A stretch of 64,000 bases of DNA from Quercus robur (GCF_932294415.1 NC_065536.1:18535974-18599973), one strand, 5' to 3'. Positions 29,888 to 43,690 are shown, counted from the stretch's first letter. The notes: generated by a model from the sequence alone, not told the origin. Program-made: numbers and translations.

Positions 29888-29976
29888 GTGCCACATAAAG
29901 TGGCACGGGAGTTGTGAATGGTAGAGAAGTGACACAAGTCACTCATGTGGAGACACCCTTCTACCATTCACAACTC
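29888..29976. repeat. Two adjacent perfect hairpins
   Basis: GTGCCAC-ATAAA-GTGGCAC at 29888-29906 is a perfect 7-bp stem. Immediately after it, GAGTTGTGAATGGTAGA (29909-29925) pairs perfectly with TCTACCATTCACAACTC (29960-29976) across a 34-base loop. The loop also contains GTGACACAAGTCAC, which is partly self-complementary. It could be the core of a MITE or a transcribed hairpin; nothing identifies which. Confidence 0.6.
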
Positions 29977-30109
29977 GCCATATGGGTAAGTTATGGTACA
30001 AGCATAATTCATCCTCGTATGCATCTTTCTCATCTTTCATATTTTCTGACAGTACCATTTTGGTATAATTTCAACTACATTTAATGAGTATGTGCATCTA
30101 GGTGCTCAT

Positions 30110-30310
30110 TGTCAGTTTCTATTAGTTCTCCATATTTAATTAGCATTTGACGTGATGCCAACTTTGTGGCTCATACTCTAGCCCCCTATGCTAAACATAT
30201 TTCTTTTGATGTATTTTGGATAGAGGATTCTTCTCTTCCTGCTATGGAGACTTTGTATTTTGATTTAGCTCATTTATTAGTATTATAAAAATTATGTTTC
30301 GTTTTCAAAA
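30110..30310 (+). mobile_element. LINE RNase H tail fragment
   Basis: Read in the + direction, 30150-30290 gives RDANFVAHTLAPYAKHIS followed by a WIEDSS... and YFDLAHLL-like end. This is typical of the C-terminal RNase H domain of plant LINEs. It is a short isolated piece with the rest of the element missing or unrecognisable. Confidence 0.6.
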
Positions 30311-31030
30311 GAAATGTAGCAATTATATCAAGTTGGCTAAAAACATTGTCGTGTTTGACTTTAGGATCGATCTTTCATCTTCCCATTATGGCCATATGGC
30401 ACACCCACTTTGATTATTGACAACAATTAATGACTGACTGTGATGGCAATTGAATAAGCTAAGCCATATGACAGTAATATATATCCAACACGTGGTGCAT
30501 GGGAATGCATTATTGAAACGAAGCTTCAAGGTAAGACAATCACTCATCCTCAAAATAAAAAATAAAAAATAAAAAAAATGAAAAAGAAAAAGAAAAAGGT
30601 AAGACAATCACAACAAACAACTTTCAATGAATCAAACGAAACAGTAATTCTAGAAGTTGGAAAAGAGTTCACTTATTTATGTATTTATTTGTGCATGTCT
30701 TTGCTTTTAATCGAAAAGAGTTCACTTATTTATGTATTTATAATTACTTATTTATGTATATTTTTTTTCAACCAAAAAAAAAAAAAGAAAAAGAAAAAGA
30801 CTATAGCTCCGCCAAGAAAGTAATTATAGACCTAGCTATGTCGACACAGGCAGGTTTGAAATCGGTCATGACCATGAGTCCATGATAGGAAAGTTTAGAA
30901 AGAGCTAGAATTATGCTAAACTAAAAAATTTATATGATAATATAATTGAAACTGAACAATATAAGATAGGTAGTAAATACTAAATACTAAATATATATAA
31001 TAAAAAAAATTACATTTATTTTACATTTTT

Positions 31031-31170
31031 TTTAGAGTTTCAATCTATGACGTTTGCTCTTGATAATAGCTCTTTATTATCGGACTAAGACACCAATCGA
31101 CTTTAATTTGGTGTAGGTGGGGATTAAACTTAGTTATCAGAAACTTTACCAGTTGAGATAACTTTACTTG
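31031..31170 (-). mobile_element. tRNA-derived SINE, minus strand
   Basis: On the minus strand it has an A-box-like ATCTCAACTGGTAAAG, the B box AGTTTAATCCC (31121-31130 region), then CACCTACACCAAATTAAAGT and GATTGGTGTCTTAGTC. The plus-strand element at 31825-31975 has the same order of motifs, so they are two copies of one SINE family. The tail is T-rich on the plus strand. Confidence 0.65.
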
Positions 31171-31614
31171 AATTTGAATAACGATAATATTTTAAACTCC
31201 TCAAAAAATTTTAGATAACGTTTTACTTAGAACAAATTATGTCTATACTATTAACACACTTATGGTGTGTCCAATGGCAAAAAAAACATGTTGTACAGTG
31301 TATATATAAGACAATGGCAAAAAATCAACAATATTAAAATTACATAATAAAAAGAAAAAAAGATTAAGTTATATGACGAATGCACATTATGCAAGATCAA
31401 GTTTATTATTAAAAAAATTATAGTGGATTATTAAAAGAATATAAATTAAATAATGATTTTTTGGTTGAAAAATAGCTAGAAACTCTTGGTGATGAAATTT
31501 TAATCAGATTAGTATTCTTAAACTGAAATATTTACTATAGAGTTTCATTTAGAGTAGCTATGTTTATTATTTTTAGTGTATTTATACTGTGCTACATGAT
31601 ATAGGGAGAAAGAT

Positions 31615-31653
<39 letters not shown>

Positions 31654-31824
31654 TTGAACGCTTTGGTGCAATCACAGCCGGTAGCAAGGCACAATGTTTA
31701 TTATATAGTTTAATAATAAGACATGATTTGGATATGAACTTCTATAATATTAATTTTATTACTATTAAATACTTTTGCAGTGAAAACTGAAAAAATTAAA
31801 TGATTATTTTTAAATAATATTAGA

Positions 31825-31975
31825 GTGTGGTTCCAGTTAATTCAACTAGTAAAATTTTTTATAGTTGAATAAGAGATCTAGGTTCAATCATCGCCTACAC
31901 CAAAAACTGATTGGTGTCTTGGTTTGATGATAAAAAGTTATCATCAAAAGTAGACGTTATAGATTTGAGTTAATT
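31825..31975 (+). mobile_element. tRNA-derived SINE, plus strand
   Basis: A-box-like CCAGTTAATTCAACTAGT near 31833, B box GGTTCAATCA at 31881-31890, then CGCCTACACCAAAAACTGA and TTGGTGTCTTGGTTTGATG. It is the inverse-orientation relative of the copy at 31031-31170, lying 650 bp away. No clear target duplication seen. Confidence 0.65.
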
Positions 31976-32569
31976 GTGAGTTGTGATTCATTCAGGTCAT
32001 GAATTGAAATGGTTTAAAAAGTTTATGGTCTTTAACTCTTAAGTAAAATTTTTTTAATTTAAAATGTACATTAACTTTGAGTGCAAGTTGATAATATCTT
32101 TTTGGAATAATATCTCCTCCAATTAAATCCATTAATTTTTATTTAAATGTAAGATATATCATATGTGACATTTAAATAAATAAATAAAAGTCATGAATCG
32201 CACATCCAATTAAAAATAAGAAGGAATCAGAGGATTCGTTAAGGGGAGATCCTCGGTATAGAAATTATAATGTCTCCAAGAGGATGTGTAGTTTCAATAG
32301 TGTATTGAAAAAGAACCCTTTGGTTTTCTTAAAACTATAAGTGTAAAAGATAAAGAGCCATTTGTCAACGACTTGAGAAATCTAAAATTTACTTCCAAAT
32401 AGAAGCTTCTTAAGAGTCTTTCTTATCAGCATACTGGATTGGTCTTAACCCCACAAAGTACTTCACCAAAAAAATATAAGAACATAAAAAAAAGAGAAAT
32501 GAAAGCTACATGTGAAAGTCACGCATTTCATTTTTTTTTCTTTTGTTTACGCTTTGTTACTCTTTCACT

Positions 32570-32610
<41 letters not shown>

Positions 32611-33088
32611 TATATATGTAATGTATCTGTCTGTCTTGACTTATTCTTTCACCACAAAATTAATTTTCTTATTTCTACAAATTTCTTTGTTTTGAGGCTA
32701 TTGTTCAATTCACCACTTTTGTACAATTTTGACTTTTGAATCCTAAAGAAGACCTTAATCGGCACTCTTCTATCATCAGTTTCTTTCTAGATTTTCTCCA
32801 AAAAAGGAGTTCGGTAGCACACCGGCAAATAAATTATGCTTTGCCGTCTCTATAATTATTGAACAGTGTTCAAATTTTAGACAAATCAAAGATTCACCTA
32901 ATTTGGAAAAAAATATATTTGCCGTCTCTTTAGTTTATGCCGTTCATTATATTCTTATAGAGAACTTGCTTAGCAGTTAGCACTTGAAAACCTTTCTAAT
33001 GATCATTTAATATTTATAGAAGTTTCTACAAATAAAATAATAATTTAATCCATTAATAATTTTTTAAATATAAATTATAGTTTGTGTT

Positions 33089-33124
<36 letters not shown>

Positions 33125-34199
33125 ATATTATTCATGGAAAAAAAATACTAACAACTAAGTAATACAGTACTATACCATGGTAATACTTTTTGCTGATATA
33201 ATATATTGAAAATTCCCTCTTTAGATTGCATGCTTTATTTGTTCTTAACACACATATTGAATCTTGTGTCAATTAGATATTATTTACTATTCAATTTATT
33301 AAGTCATCTTTTATGCGTAGTTTAAAAACGAAAAACCAAAACTTGAAATTTATGGATAAGAAAGTTAGTGATTTCTGATCATATATATTGAAATTTTGCA
33401 AACAATATTGATATAAGAAGAAATTTTTCAAAATTCATATCTAATAAAAAATATATTGAGTAAGGTAACAATTTTTAAAGTTATATCATGTATAACTTGA
33501 ACCTTACCTATATTTATGTAATTTTTTTTTTTTTTTTATAAAAAGAATTCTATGGTATATTTTCATATTTTAGGGTAAGGATCCCATAATTATCATAATA
33601 TTTTTCTTTTCAATCATACTTAAATATGCTTTATTGTACTATTAATTAAGCTCAATCCCTAAAGAAGGCCTTTTTTTTTTTTTTTTTTTTTTTTTAAGTT
33701 TCAAGCCAAAACACCAAATGAGGTTCATTTTAATAAGGGTAAAATTTGAATCAAGTCTCTTATCGACAACCTTACGAGTCTTTCATAAATTAGAAAAATT
33801 ATACAATCCTCATGATAGACCACGCTATTTGTTTATCATTTTATTAAAAGACTCACTTGTTTAAAATTGCTAGGATAATCTAACAAAAAATTTCTTATCA
33901 TCAGTTGACTTAACAAATTTAAATATGTGAGAGTTTTTTAGTAGAATGGTAGACAAGTGACATGGTCAACCATAAGAATTATGTAATTTCTCCATAAATT
34001 ACTAGTTTGTTTTTATTTTTATTTTTAGATAGTATTATATTTTGGTTTTTTTTTGGGTAAGTTTCAATAATATCCCTTCTAAAAGTTTGACTTATTTGAA
34101 ATATGTAGAGTTTACATAATTCAATTATGCTTTCAAGATTTTGTACTCATATATACCATGTGGATATACTTAGACTATCACTGAGGATCCTATATCATC

Positions 34200-34236
<37 letters not shown>

Positions 34237-36424
34237 GATAGTTACGATAATAGGGAAGATGATTCAAACCCTAGTTTTTCTCATAACAGAAAGCACAATG
34301 CCACTAGGCTATGAGGTTCATGGCCTATACCATCATTTTGGTCTAGAGAAATATGTAATAAAAAAAATTACAATATAAGCAAAAATTAGTCTAAATTGAA
34401 ATTTGCACTTTTGAAATTTGGGGTAATGTTGAATTTTCCTCTTAAAATATTAATTTTTTTATTCATAACCCAAAAATTACCTATCGTTGGGAAGTATATC
34501 CTTCTATTCATATCCGTTGATGAGTTCTCCATCAAATGCTAACTCATCCCAAAACGATGTAGTTTTAATGTACACCATGTCATTTTGTCCCAATCAATAA
34601 AAAAATAATTCAACATTTTATTTTATTTTCTTGTAAAAAAAAAAAAAATTGTTTATCTCATGTTCCAAGAAAATCGAACAAGTATTTTGTTCACATACCT
34701 AAAACTCATATTAAAAAAAAAAAAAAAACAAAAAACAAAAACAAAAAGGCTTATCTCCATGAATCTCACATGGTTGAACATACTCTCATCCTCTAAAATC
34801 AATAAATGAGTTTCAACCATGAAAATACCTTAAAAACCAAACCACAACAACCTAGCTAGCACCAATTCAAGCTCAAAATATAAATAAACAAACCTCATTT
34901 CTAGTTGAATTCAACCTCTTTTCACAATGGAGCCGATTCACCCCATTCTATTGTCATTTGCTGTTGCATAATTCATACTTCACTCTCTTAACATTGCTGC
35001 ACGAGTAAAATGAGAGAGAATGAATTTTTTTTTTTGGGGTTTTTTTTTTCCTTCTCTTTTTTGATAAATGCTAATTTTTATTTATTTATAGGTGTGTATT
35101 TTAAATAACTATATTTTAATTGGACGAGGCTTTAATGGGCTCAAAACAACTGTAATATTAGTGTTAAAACTAGCCAACTTGTTAACGGGTATAGCCATGG
35201 AAGGATTTTTTTTTTTTCCCCAAATGTTGGGTAACATTAGGGGGGTACGGATCGAATTTTTGAAATTTTAGTGAGACAAAATTTAAATCATTTATTTGAG
35301 ACTTTTAGGGTGTAAATTACAATTTAATCCAAAATATAAATCTAACTTTGATTTAACGTAGAATCAACCTATGTAACACAAAGAAGAAGAAAGAGAATCC
35401 TAAAGTGCTGGACAAGCTATTATACACCTGTACTCTTGTAGTTCATCCCTGACTTTACAAACGATCTGGATGGGGTTAACGCCACCAATATTTTAGTGTA
35501 TTTGGGCAAAAATGAATATGCATGCATGTCTCTTCACGTTTTGTTAGGAGCAAACTGAGACTTTTGCCTGATTATTATTATTATTATAGTAATTAACTTA
35601 TTTTATATTTTATAAAATATCAGGAAGTAATTAACTTAGTAGCAAAAAATCTTCTCAAAAAAAAAAAAAAAAAAAAAAAACTTAGTAACAAACAATATAA
35701 AGTGTTGAAGTCGTTTAAGAATGTCATGCACTTCTAAAACCGTGTTTTTAATTAGATACAATTTTAAGTTTGGTAGAATAAAGAAATTATACTTTTATAA
35801 CACGATTTTATATAATAATGTAAACTCATTAGTTTAAAAGATGATTTTAATTAAAATATACACACATATAATTTTCAAGGGACAAAGTTTGATAACAAAT
35901 TTGGTTGCAGTAAAAAACTACAACTCCACTCAATATATTTTTTTTTTATTAAATGTGAATTTTAACAAATCTACTATTATATTATATTTTGTTTTTATAT
36001 CTTTTATACTTGCAAATTTTTAGAAAATCCAGGATAATTAACTAATTGTAAAAGATAGTTAGATTTTTAAAATATGTAATCTCGTTAATCTTTTTAGTAG
36101 AAGTAATACAGTTTGTAGTCAAACTTTGTCCATTTTAAATGTATGATATTTTTAGAATAAATTATTCAGCAAGATACGGCAGACTTTGTGATCAAAAAAT
36201 AAGGAGGACTTGGACCGCTATCTCTTTTGCAGCTGACTAAACCTTCACACGCGAAGTCATTTCACTACCAAACCCAAAAGGAAACTTGAAGCCCAAACTT
36301 CGCTTAACGAAAAAAAAAATGAAATACACGTTGTCGAATGGTTCTCAATATAATATTAGTTCAAATTGCAAAAGCTTATGTAAATGTGCCAAAAAAAATC
36401 CCAAAAATTATTCAATCAAATTGG

Positions 36425-36456
<32 letters not shown>

Positions 36457-36883
36457 ATAGAGGTAACTAAATTAAACCTTTCAGCGTATACCATATGATA
36501 TGACAACAAATAACATTAATATTTTAGTATTGAGGGAACAATATATTTTGGTAAGGTAATAAGAGAACTTAGAGATTACTATACGTTGCATGCATTTAGA
36601 AATCCTTGTTAATTATGCTCATCAAGTTTATGTGATTTGAAAGATAGAAATATTTCTACCAAATCCATTTAGAAAATATATTTAGTCAACTAAACAAGAT
36701 AAATCAACATAGATTATTTATTGGGCAGGAATGATATAGATTGTAAAACAAGGTATAATCAATAGACTACAAACGATCCCTAACTATGAATATGACCAGT
36801 TTAGCAAAAAAAACTATGAATATGACCAAAAAAGTCACCATTTCACAGAAGCTTCTACGAAGAAAACTTCAAATTCTGAGGTC
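31976..36883. other. AT-rich intergenic with simple repeats, no gene
   Basis: Holds (TA)n runs at about 32574-32607, 33091-33113 and 34205-34231, a T run at 33671-33696, an A run at about 35658-35680 and a T run at 36425-36447. The 31617-31649 (GA)n lies just upstream. The frames over the TA repeats are artefacts of the repeat. Nothing resembling a protein family or RNA gene was seen in nearly 5 kb. Confidence 0.5.
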
Positions 36884-36969
36884 TTTATATAGCCACAATG
36901 ATATGGGATCACATCTCTTCAGCCCTCACCTTCTCTTTCAAAACCTCTCTCTCTCTCTCTCTCTCTCTC
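36884..36969 (+). promoter_or_regulatory. TATA box and CT-rich leader of the EGF-like gene
   Basis: TTTATATAG at 36884-36892 lies about 90 bp upstream of the ATG at 36980, and a (CT)n run (about 36946-36969) occupies the short leader. This is the same TATA-then-CT layout as at the NEK gene. Confidence 0.55.
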
Positions 36970-36979
36970 GGTGAAAGAA

Positions 36980-39087
36980 ATGGCTTCCTCTAAGTTAGTG
37001 GCTTTTCTAGCTGTGCTTGTGGTACTGCTTCCCATGTCTGCACTAGGAGCAAATAATACTGATCCTTTCTTAGGTATTTCCACCCTCTTCTTTGTACTTT
37101 GAGCTGATTGTTTTGGGTGTCATATACACATGAACACGTTACATATAAGCGTACGCTTTGATCTTCTTACTCAAAAAGATCATTAAATAAACCCCAGAAA
37201 CACTCAATAATGTTTTTTTTTTTTTTTTTGGGTTTGAATTGCAGCAAGGGTGTGTGAAGAAGTGGAATGTGGAAAGGGAACTTGCGTAGCAGATCTAAGT
37301 TACCCACTTGGTTTCCACTGTCAATGCGATCAAGGTTGGAAGCGTAATGATGATGGTTATGCGGATCTCGCATTTCTTCCCTGTGTGATACCTAATTGTA
37401 AGTTCTTTTTTCTTCATTTTTTAAAAATAAATTATTTATGATTGTATACTATAAACCTCTCCCACAAGAAATACTCTTTATTATTATTATTATTTTCTGA
37501 GTTACCTTTGCTTGATAGAGTACTATACAACTTAGGTGCATATAAGAAATTAAGAATGGCCCCAATCATTAGTTTGGATGGTACCTTCTCATGCACTGAG
37601 TGCATGAGTATGTGAGGAGTCTTAATTCTGGGGCGGATAAAGAAAAATAGTCAACGGCATAAGAGTGAGTAATATTTGGCCAAACCCAAATTGTTGTAAG
37701 GAAAAAAGAAAAAAAAAAAAAAAAAAAAAAAATTCCTTAGGCCATAGAACTTACAGAGAGCGATGCTATAAAATGTAATCAAGTCTTTATAAAATTAAAT
37801 GACTTATATAAATATTGTCTCTATTCTCATTTATTAGAAGAACTAAGGTTCGAATATTTCTTTTTCCATTATTATAAATTATAATTATCGAATTATTAAA
37901 AAAATAAAATTATTATGAACCATTGGTACTTTGAAACCCAGACTCAAAGGTATTTTCTCTTCTATTCCTCTTTGGATACTGATCATCCTAGTGAATCAAT
38001 CTCATATACCGTGAACAAAGTTGGGGGAGAAGAACTGGTTGACTTTTTCACCCACCATGAACAAGGAAATTCAACTAAAGCTGCACAAAAAACATCATTG
38101 TCCACAATAGTTTGGCACCATAAATGAACAGATAGACATATGGTCCAATATTTGTATAGTTGAATATTATTAATTAGAAAAAAATAAAAAATCTGTGATT
38201 TTAATTAACAAAATAAGTCAAATTTTCATGCATGCCTTTTAACTCTTTTAAATTTCTTGTTTGTGCAGGTACTTTGAAATACTCTGGGTGCCAGCCAACC
38301 CCTCCTCCAGTTCCAGAAAAAACGAATCCATACAACCTATCTGCCTTTGACCGTAATTACAATATAATAATTTTGATTAAATCTTAATCAATTTCTCTAC
38401 CTTTGGACTAATTTATAAATATTTTCTTATTTATTTATTTTTATAGCTTGCTACTGGTCCTATTGTGGACTAGGGTCATGTACCCGGAACCAGACATATA
38501 GACATCTCTGTACATGCCAGTCGGGTTCTTATAATCTTCTCAACATATCAGTCTTCCCATGCTACAGTGAATGTAAAAACCTGAACCTCTTTTTTTTTTT
38601 TTTTTTTAAATTTATTCTTGAAAAACCTGAACCTGTTGTGTTAATTTGTATAAGAAGAATAAAAAAAGTTTTTAACTATCATTTTTATTCCAAAACTTAA
38701 TGAGAAGTAGTGCATTTGATTATTTAATTAATATTATAATGATGATCATGCAATATATATGAAAAATAGTAAAATACTGACTGGAGCTTTGGAATTTTGT
38801 ATATTAAGGTACACTTGGATCTGATTGTGCATCGCTTGGGATTAAAGTTTCAAATAGTACTTCTTCAGGTGGAAGTGGGACTAGTCAAGGTGAGAATATT
38901 GAACGTGCAAAGCATTTCTTCTTGATATTTATTTTTCAGTCTCGGGTTCTGGCTCCTTTTTTTTAAGGATTTTTTTTTTCATTTTTTTTGAACATGGTAG
39001 AAATTAACAAATCTATGTGGATAATATTATTTTCTAGGAATTGAAGATTTCATAGGGTCTTGATTTATTATATTATTATGAACAAAG

Positions 39088-39118
<31 letters not shown>

Positions 39119-40390
39119 AGTTTGGAAAGAAATTCTTTAAACTCTTATTAAAAAATTAACATGGTTATATATTTTAAAAATCTGCATGTTCTCTGTGTTC
39201 TTAATCTGCATGTCAAATTTCGTTCAAATCAATATATTAATTACTATTCGATCTATAAACATATTTTTTATACATAATTTAAGATTAAAAAATTTTGAAA
39301 TTTAAATGATTGATGATATAACCTTTTTTTTTTCTTTTTGAGAAGATAATATAGTTATTAATCTTTGATTTTCTTGAAATTTTGCAAACATGGAGTATAA
39401 TAAGAAAATGCAAGAATTTGTTAAAATTCACATCTAATAAAAAGATGTAAAGGAAGTTTGAAGAGTTACTAAATTTTGTCAAAAGAATATTCCCTAAGTT
39501 TTTGCAAGTCTTGGCCGGATTTAAAGAATTGTTCAAAGGACAGATGTCACATACCGAATTGTTACATAAGATTTTTTGCTTTTCTGGGCAAGCAATTGTT
39601 ACATAAGCTCAAACGTCTACACTGTTGACTTGAGTGCATCTTGTATTGTTGTGTTCAAATTAACACCTACCAATTGGTTAATTATGTTATGATGATAATA
39701 TAGACAATAATGTAAAGTCAAAATTAGCTCAATCTATGTTTAATTATTATGGCTTTTGTGTGGAGTTTGTGGTATACTATATCTATTAGAACCTCATTTT
39801 TTCTTCTTTCTGTGTGAGATTGTTTCAAACTTTTTTATATAAAAAAAAAAATGCCAAAACAAAATCTTCCAATATAATTGTCCTTCTCACATTTTAATTT
39901 TTTATGAATGCCCACATCTTAAAATTTAACAATATCACTTTAGGCCAAACCATTTCAAACAAGAATTATTGCTCCTAGATCATGACTAAATACATAATGA
40001 GCAAGATTATTTTTTTAAGTGTTTTTTTTTTAAGTTCTCAAAAGGAGGACAAATAGAAAATTTGAACAAAAGACTTTTACTTTATGAGATGTGTACTCTA
40101 AACCATTATGTGCTATCTCTTGATATCATAATCAAATTATGTACATGTAAAATGGAAATATTGCAGACATAATCTTGACTAATTTGATGAGGATTTATCG
40201 TTGATCTCAAAATTTTGAGATTAAAACTTTATTATTGTTGTAAAAAGAAAAATTGCATTAAGTGACTAAAAAGTCACAAATCTGATGTTGATCTCCTTTA
40301 TTTTTGTTTCCAGCAAACTCATTTCTGCCAGGAAATTTCCATTGGATGACTCTATTGATGGTGTCAGTGGGTCTGGTCTTCTGGAAGTAG
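36980..40390 (+). CDS. Secreted EGF-like cysteine-rich protein, probably GPI-anchored
   Basis: Exons 36980-37073, 37245-37397, 38269-38352, 38447-38572, 38809-38889 and 40314-40390, all GT-AG and all in the same phase (one base carried over), giving 204 aa. Residues 1-23 are a signal peptide (MASSKLVAFLAVLVVLLPMS...). Two like modules follow: C35, C40, C45, C57, C59, C78, C83, C90, then C112, C117, C122, C132, C134, C149, C153, C159. Each has the CxC and GxGxC pattern of EGF-like domains. Residues 168-180 are Ser/Gly-rich and 185-204 are hydrophobic, fitting a GPI-anchor signal, so the protein should sit outside the plasma membrane. Plant proteins of this type are often labelled 'neurogenic locus notch-like', but no Notch function is implied; the role is unknown. 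The uniform intron phase suggests module-wise growth. Confidence 0.9.
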
Positions 40391-40648
40391 TAGGTTGCAT
40401 AGTATTACATGAAGATCTAGCAAGCTTGTCTCTCCTATACGGCTTCTAGTTCCATCATCACATATAGTACGAGATATTTGACATACACATATACGTATAC
40501 AAATTCATTTGGAGCTTTTGTTTTTGTCTGAATCATACGGAGCATTGTTGTTTTCATTTTTCTCCTGCATTTTTATGTACAAAGTTTGTATTAATAAGTC
40601 TGAAACACAGTCATGGGTGGTGAATGGCTGCTGTATAGAAGACAGTAG

Positions 40649-40654
40649 AATAAA
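40649..40654 (+). terminator. Likely polyadenylation signal of the EGF-like gene
   Basis: AATAAA 259 bp after the stop codon, in an otherwise ordinary 3' flank. There are no other genes before the next repeat. Confidence 0.45.
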
Positions 40655-40883
40655 AATTAGGATTATTTGTAGTTGTTTTGTCTATTAAACACTGATGTGC
40701 ATACATCATCATTTATTTATATATTTATTGGAACTTAGCTTATTCTACTTTTTTTTTTTGCTAAAATTAAGAAGAAAAAAAAAAAAAAAGCCAAACTAAA
40801 TGTACAGGCACTTAGGGCACGTTTGATACTTTATGATCCATAATATAATAATTATTCCTAAAAAATAACCAATCAATTGTTAT

Positions 40884-43147
40884 TGCAACTATCAAGACCC
40901 AAATCCCTGGAATATGAATTTAGATGCATGACAACTTACTGATCTTACATAACTCAATAAACATAAATAATCCAAAGATTAAATAAAACTCCCAAATAAA
41001 CAATGCTCTTAATAAACTACTTACAATATCTAAAATCCACAATTTAGAAATAATCTCCAAATGCTGAAAAATCTTAAGCGAAATAAAAATAACAAAAAAA
41101 AAATCCTATAAGGCTTCAAGCATTATTGAAGTCGCCTAAAAACTCGCATGCTCTACCTTGCACCTTACGAAGTGATCCAAAGGTTCTGTTTTCCAACTAA
41201 ACTTTAATCTGAAAATTGTAATGATGGGGTGAGCCACACATCTGGTAAGCAATTATATACAATATACAACAAAATAGAGTCAAACAAAGCATAAGTATTT
41301 TGATTTCACAAATTCACTCAATGATATCCAATATGGTTTTCCAAAATATATAATGAACCACTTAATACATAAGTAATCAAATCTTAAAATCATTCAAAAA
41401 CACATACAAATAATTGATCAGAGCACAATGTCACATATACACATATCACATATTCTCACATACAATCCTGTGAGCGGATACTAACATCTAACTTCTGCTG
41501 GTGAGGGATCAACACTTATTCTCACATACAACCTTGTGAGGTGGCTTACACATATATCTGATAAATTCTAAAAACACTTATTTTGAGTCACATATCACAA
41601 AATCAAAGTTTATACAAAATAGAATAATTTATTTGATATTAACAATTATTCCAAATACAAAGGCATATCGAAGATCATAATATCAAATTGAACATAAATG
41701 AAAAGATGCTTGACTCTCTTAGGGAGTGAATAAGAACTGAGGAGTTTATATAAATATTTTATAATTCTTAAGTCTGAAAGCTCAATTTGCTAAAAGAAAT
41801 GTTTTAAATACCGTTTGGAAAAAAAGAAAAAGAAAAGAAAAGGAATATGACTTTGAAAATCACTTGGTTTTTAAACAATTTATAGAACAAGAATCTTTTT
41901 AGAAAACTGACATTGAAACACAATTCTTTCCGGAAAATATTTTAGTTTAGAAATCATCTTTTAAATAAGATTTGACCATTCAAAACGTTATTTAAAATTT
42001 GAAGTTTCTCTTTAAAACACTATTTAAAAGTCGAAGTTTCTCTTTCAATGATGAAAAAATACTTTCAATAAACTTTAGAAAACGTAAATTTAAAAACATA
42101 ACTTTTGAAAACCTTTGACATCTAAGAACCTAAAGGATAGAATTTGTGCATATTATGCATAATTATTTACCTCTCTTACTAATACATTTGAACATGGCTG
42201 AACACTTTAATCTTCTGTAAGTTCTAAACAAAAGAATGCTTTAATCAGTAAGCATGAAATCTAATCCTTACAAACCTTTTGTTTCCTACTGTCCTACAAA
42301 AATCAGGTATGAAAACTACTTTTGTATATACCATTGAATTAAGGAATTTAATATTCCTTATCAAAGTCCCACCTCAACAATATTTCCCCAAAACTAATAT
42401 GTACTACTAGAGTTCAAACAAATTTCTATAACCACAATTGATATTCTAGGCCACCCTGAAATACTCTATAAGATCCAAATATATATTTATAGTATCCATG
42501 GAAAATCTCTACCCGTAGGACTTAGCAACCTATAGCATGTATTGACTAAAATTTTTGAAACTTGAAACAATATTATAGATTACAATAAGAGTCAAGAATT
42601 CAGCACTACTCCAAGGTTGTGTTAACTCCAGGAACTTTTGAGACTAAATCCTTTTATATATTTCTATATAAAAAATCTCTATTCATTGCACTGTTATGAG
42701 CATTCAGGGATTTCGTGAAAAAAATCACTTAATAGAATAGAAACAAGAATTTTTGAATCTATATATTGGCCCTATCCAAATGACATTACTAAAATTGTAA
42801 GACACAAAACTTCTAAAGGCTTATCACCTATTCATGCGTTCATATGGAATAATCATGGAAACCATTTTAATTTTTGTCTCTAATAGTGAGAAATCATATC
42901 TTGAACAATTTGTTTGCCTCTTCAATTGTATGTGTTTTAAACTCCAAGGAAAAAATACAGCTCCTAACCTTCTTAGTGATGAAACTCTAATTTATCTCTT
43001 CCTCTACCCTATATTTAATGCATCAAAGATGTGGGCTTAGTGGGGTAATAGGCTGCAATTACTAACAAAAGTAATTATGGCCCATTGATTATGTGTGTGT
43101 GTATATATATATATATAAAATAACTTCAAATAAAGATATGTGGGGCA
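40884..43147 (-). mobile_element. Probable long solo LTR (fossil LTR retrotransposon)
   Basis: A 2.26-kb block starting TGCAACTATCAAGACCC and ending ATGTGGGGCA, so it has TG...CA ends, with TTAT directly on both sides as a possible target duplication of at least 4 bp. The inside contains GTGAGCCACACATCTGGTAAGCAA and two near copies of CTCACATACAA-C-TGTGAG. Such words I associate with long LTRs of Gypsy-type plant elements, read on the minus strand. No coding frame is present. Family and orientation are inferred. A decayed intergenic stretch is the alternative. Confidence 0.4.
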
Positions 43148-43355
43148 TTATAGCAGCACTTACTATTACCTTGAGATTTGACCTTTAGAATTAAGCTAAT
43201 TATGATTTATGAAAATAAAAAGATTCATGTATCAAGGAAAAAGTTACTTTTGACTAAAATTGTGTAATAAATTCTGTACAAAAATCTTTACAAAATTATC
43301 TACTTTAGAAGTACAATCAAAACCATTGGATGTGGTTACAAAACAAGGCATTAAT

Positions 43356-43553
43356 GGTCTGTTTGGATATCGTTTATTTTGCTGTAACTAAAAACTTATT
43401 GTTGAAAGTACTGTAGATAAAAGTAAAAGTTAGCTGAAATAGTACAATAGAGCCTATGAATAGTACCAAAAAGTGTAGTGGGGCCTATGAATAGTACCAA
43501 AAATAAGCTGAATGGTGAAATAATTTTCATTTTTCATTGGTATCCAAATGGAG
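43356..43553. mobile_element. MITE with GTTTGGATA-type ends
   Basis: GGTCTGTTTGGATATCG at the left pairs with GGTATCCAAATGGAGG at the right as inverted repeats. The interior carries a tandemly repeated phrase, GCCTATGAATAGTACCAAAAA (43452-43504). About 200 bp, non-coding. I have a recollection of this family being abundant in oak-family trees; this was not checked. Confidence 0.6.
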
Positions 43554-43690
43554 GCTATGTAGAATGGTTTGAAATTTTTAGTTCATACCCAAAACCAAAG
43601 AGAATCTTGATTTGGTTGGTCGTGATCCACTCTAAATACAATAATGTCTCCTCTTTAGAGGACTCTCCATGATTGTAGCATCTAAAATCT

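Noticed and set aside
32439-32739. ORFs over the (TA)n repeat coding for Tyr-Ile repeats
   Set aside because: The frame is open only because the repeat lacks stops in that phase; no flanking coding signal.
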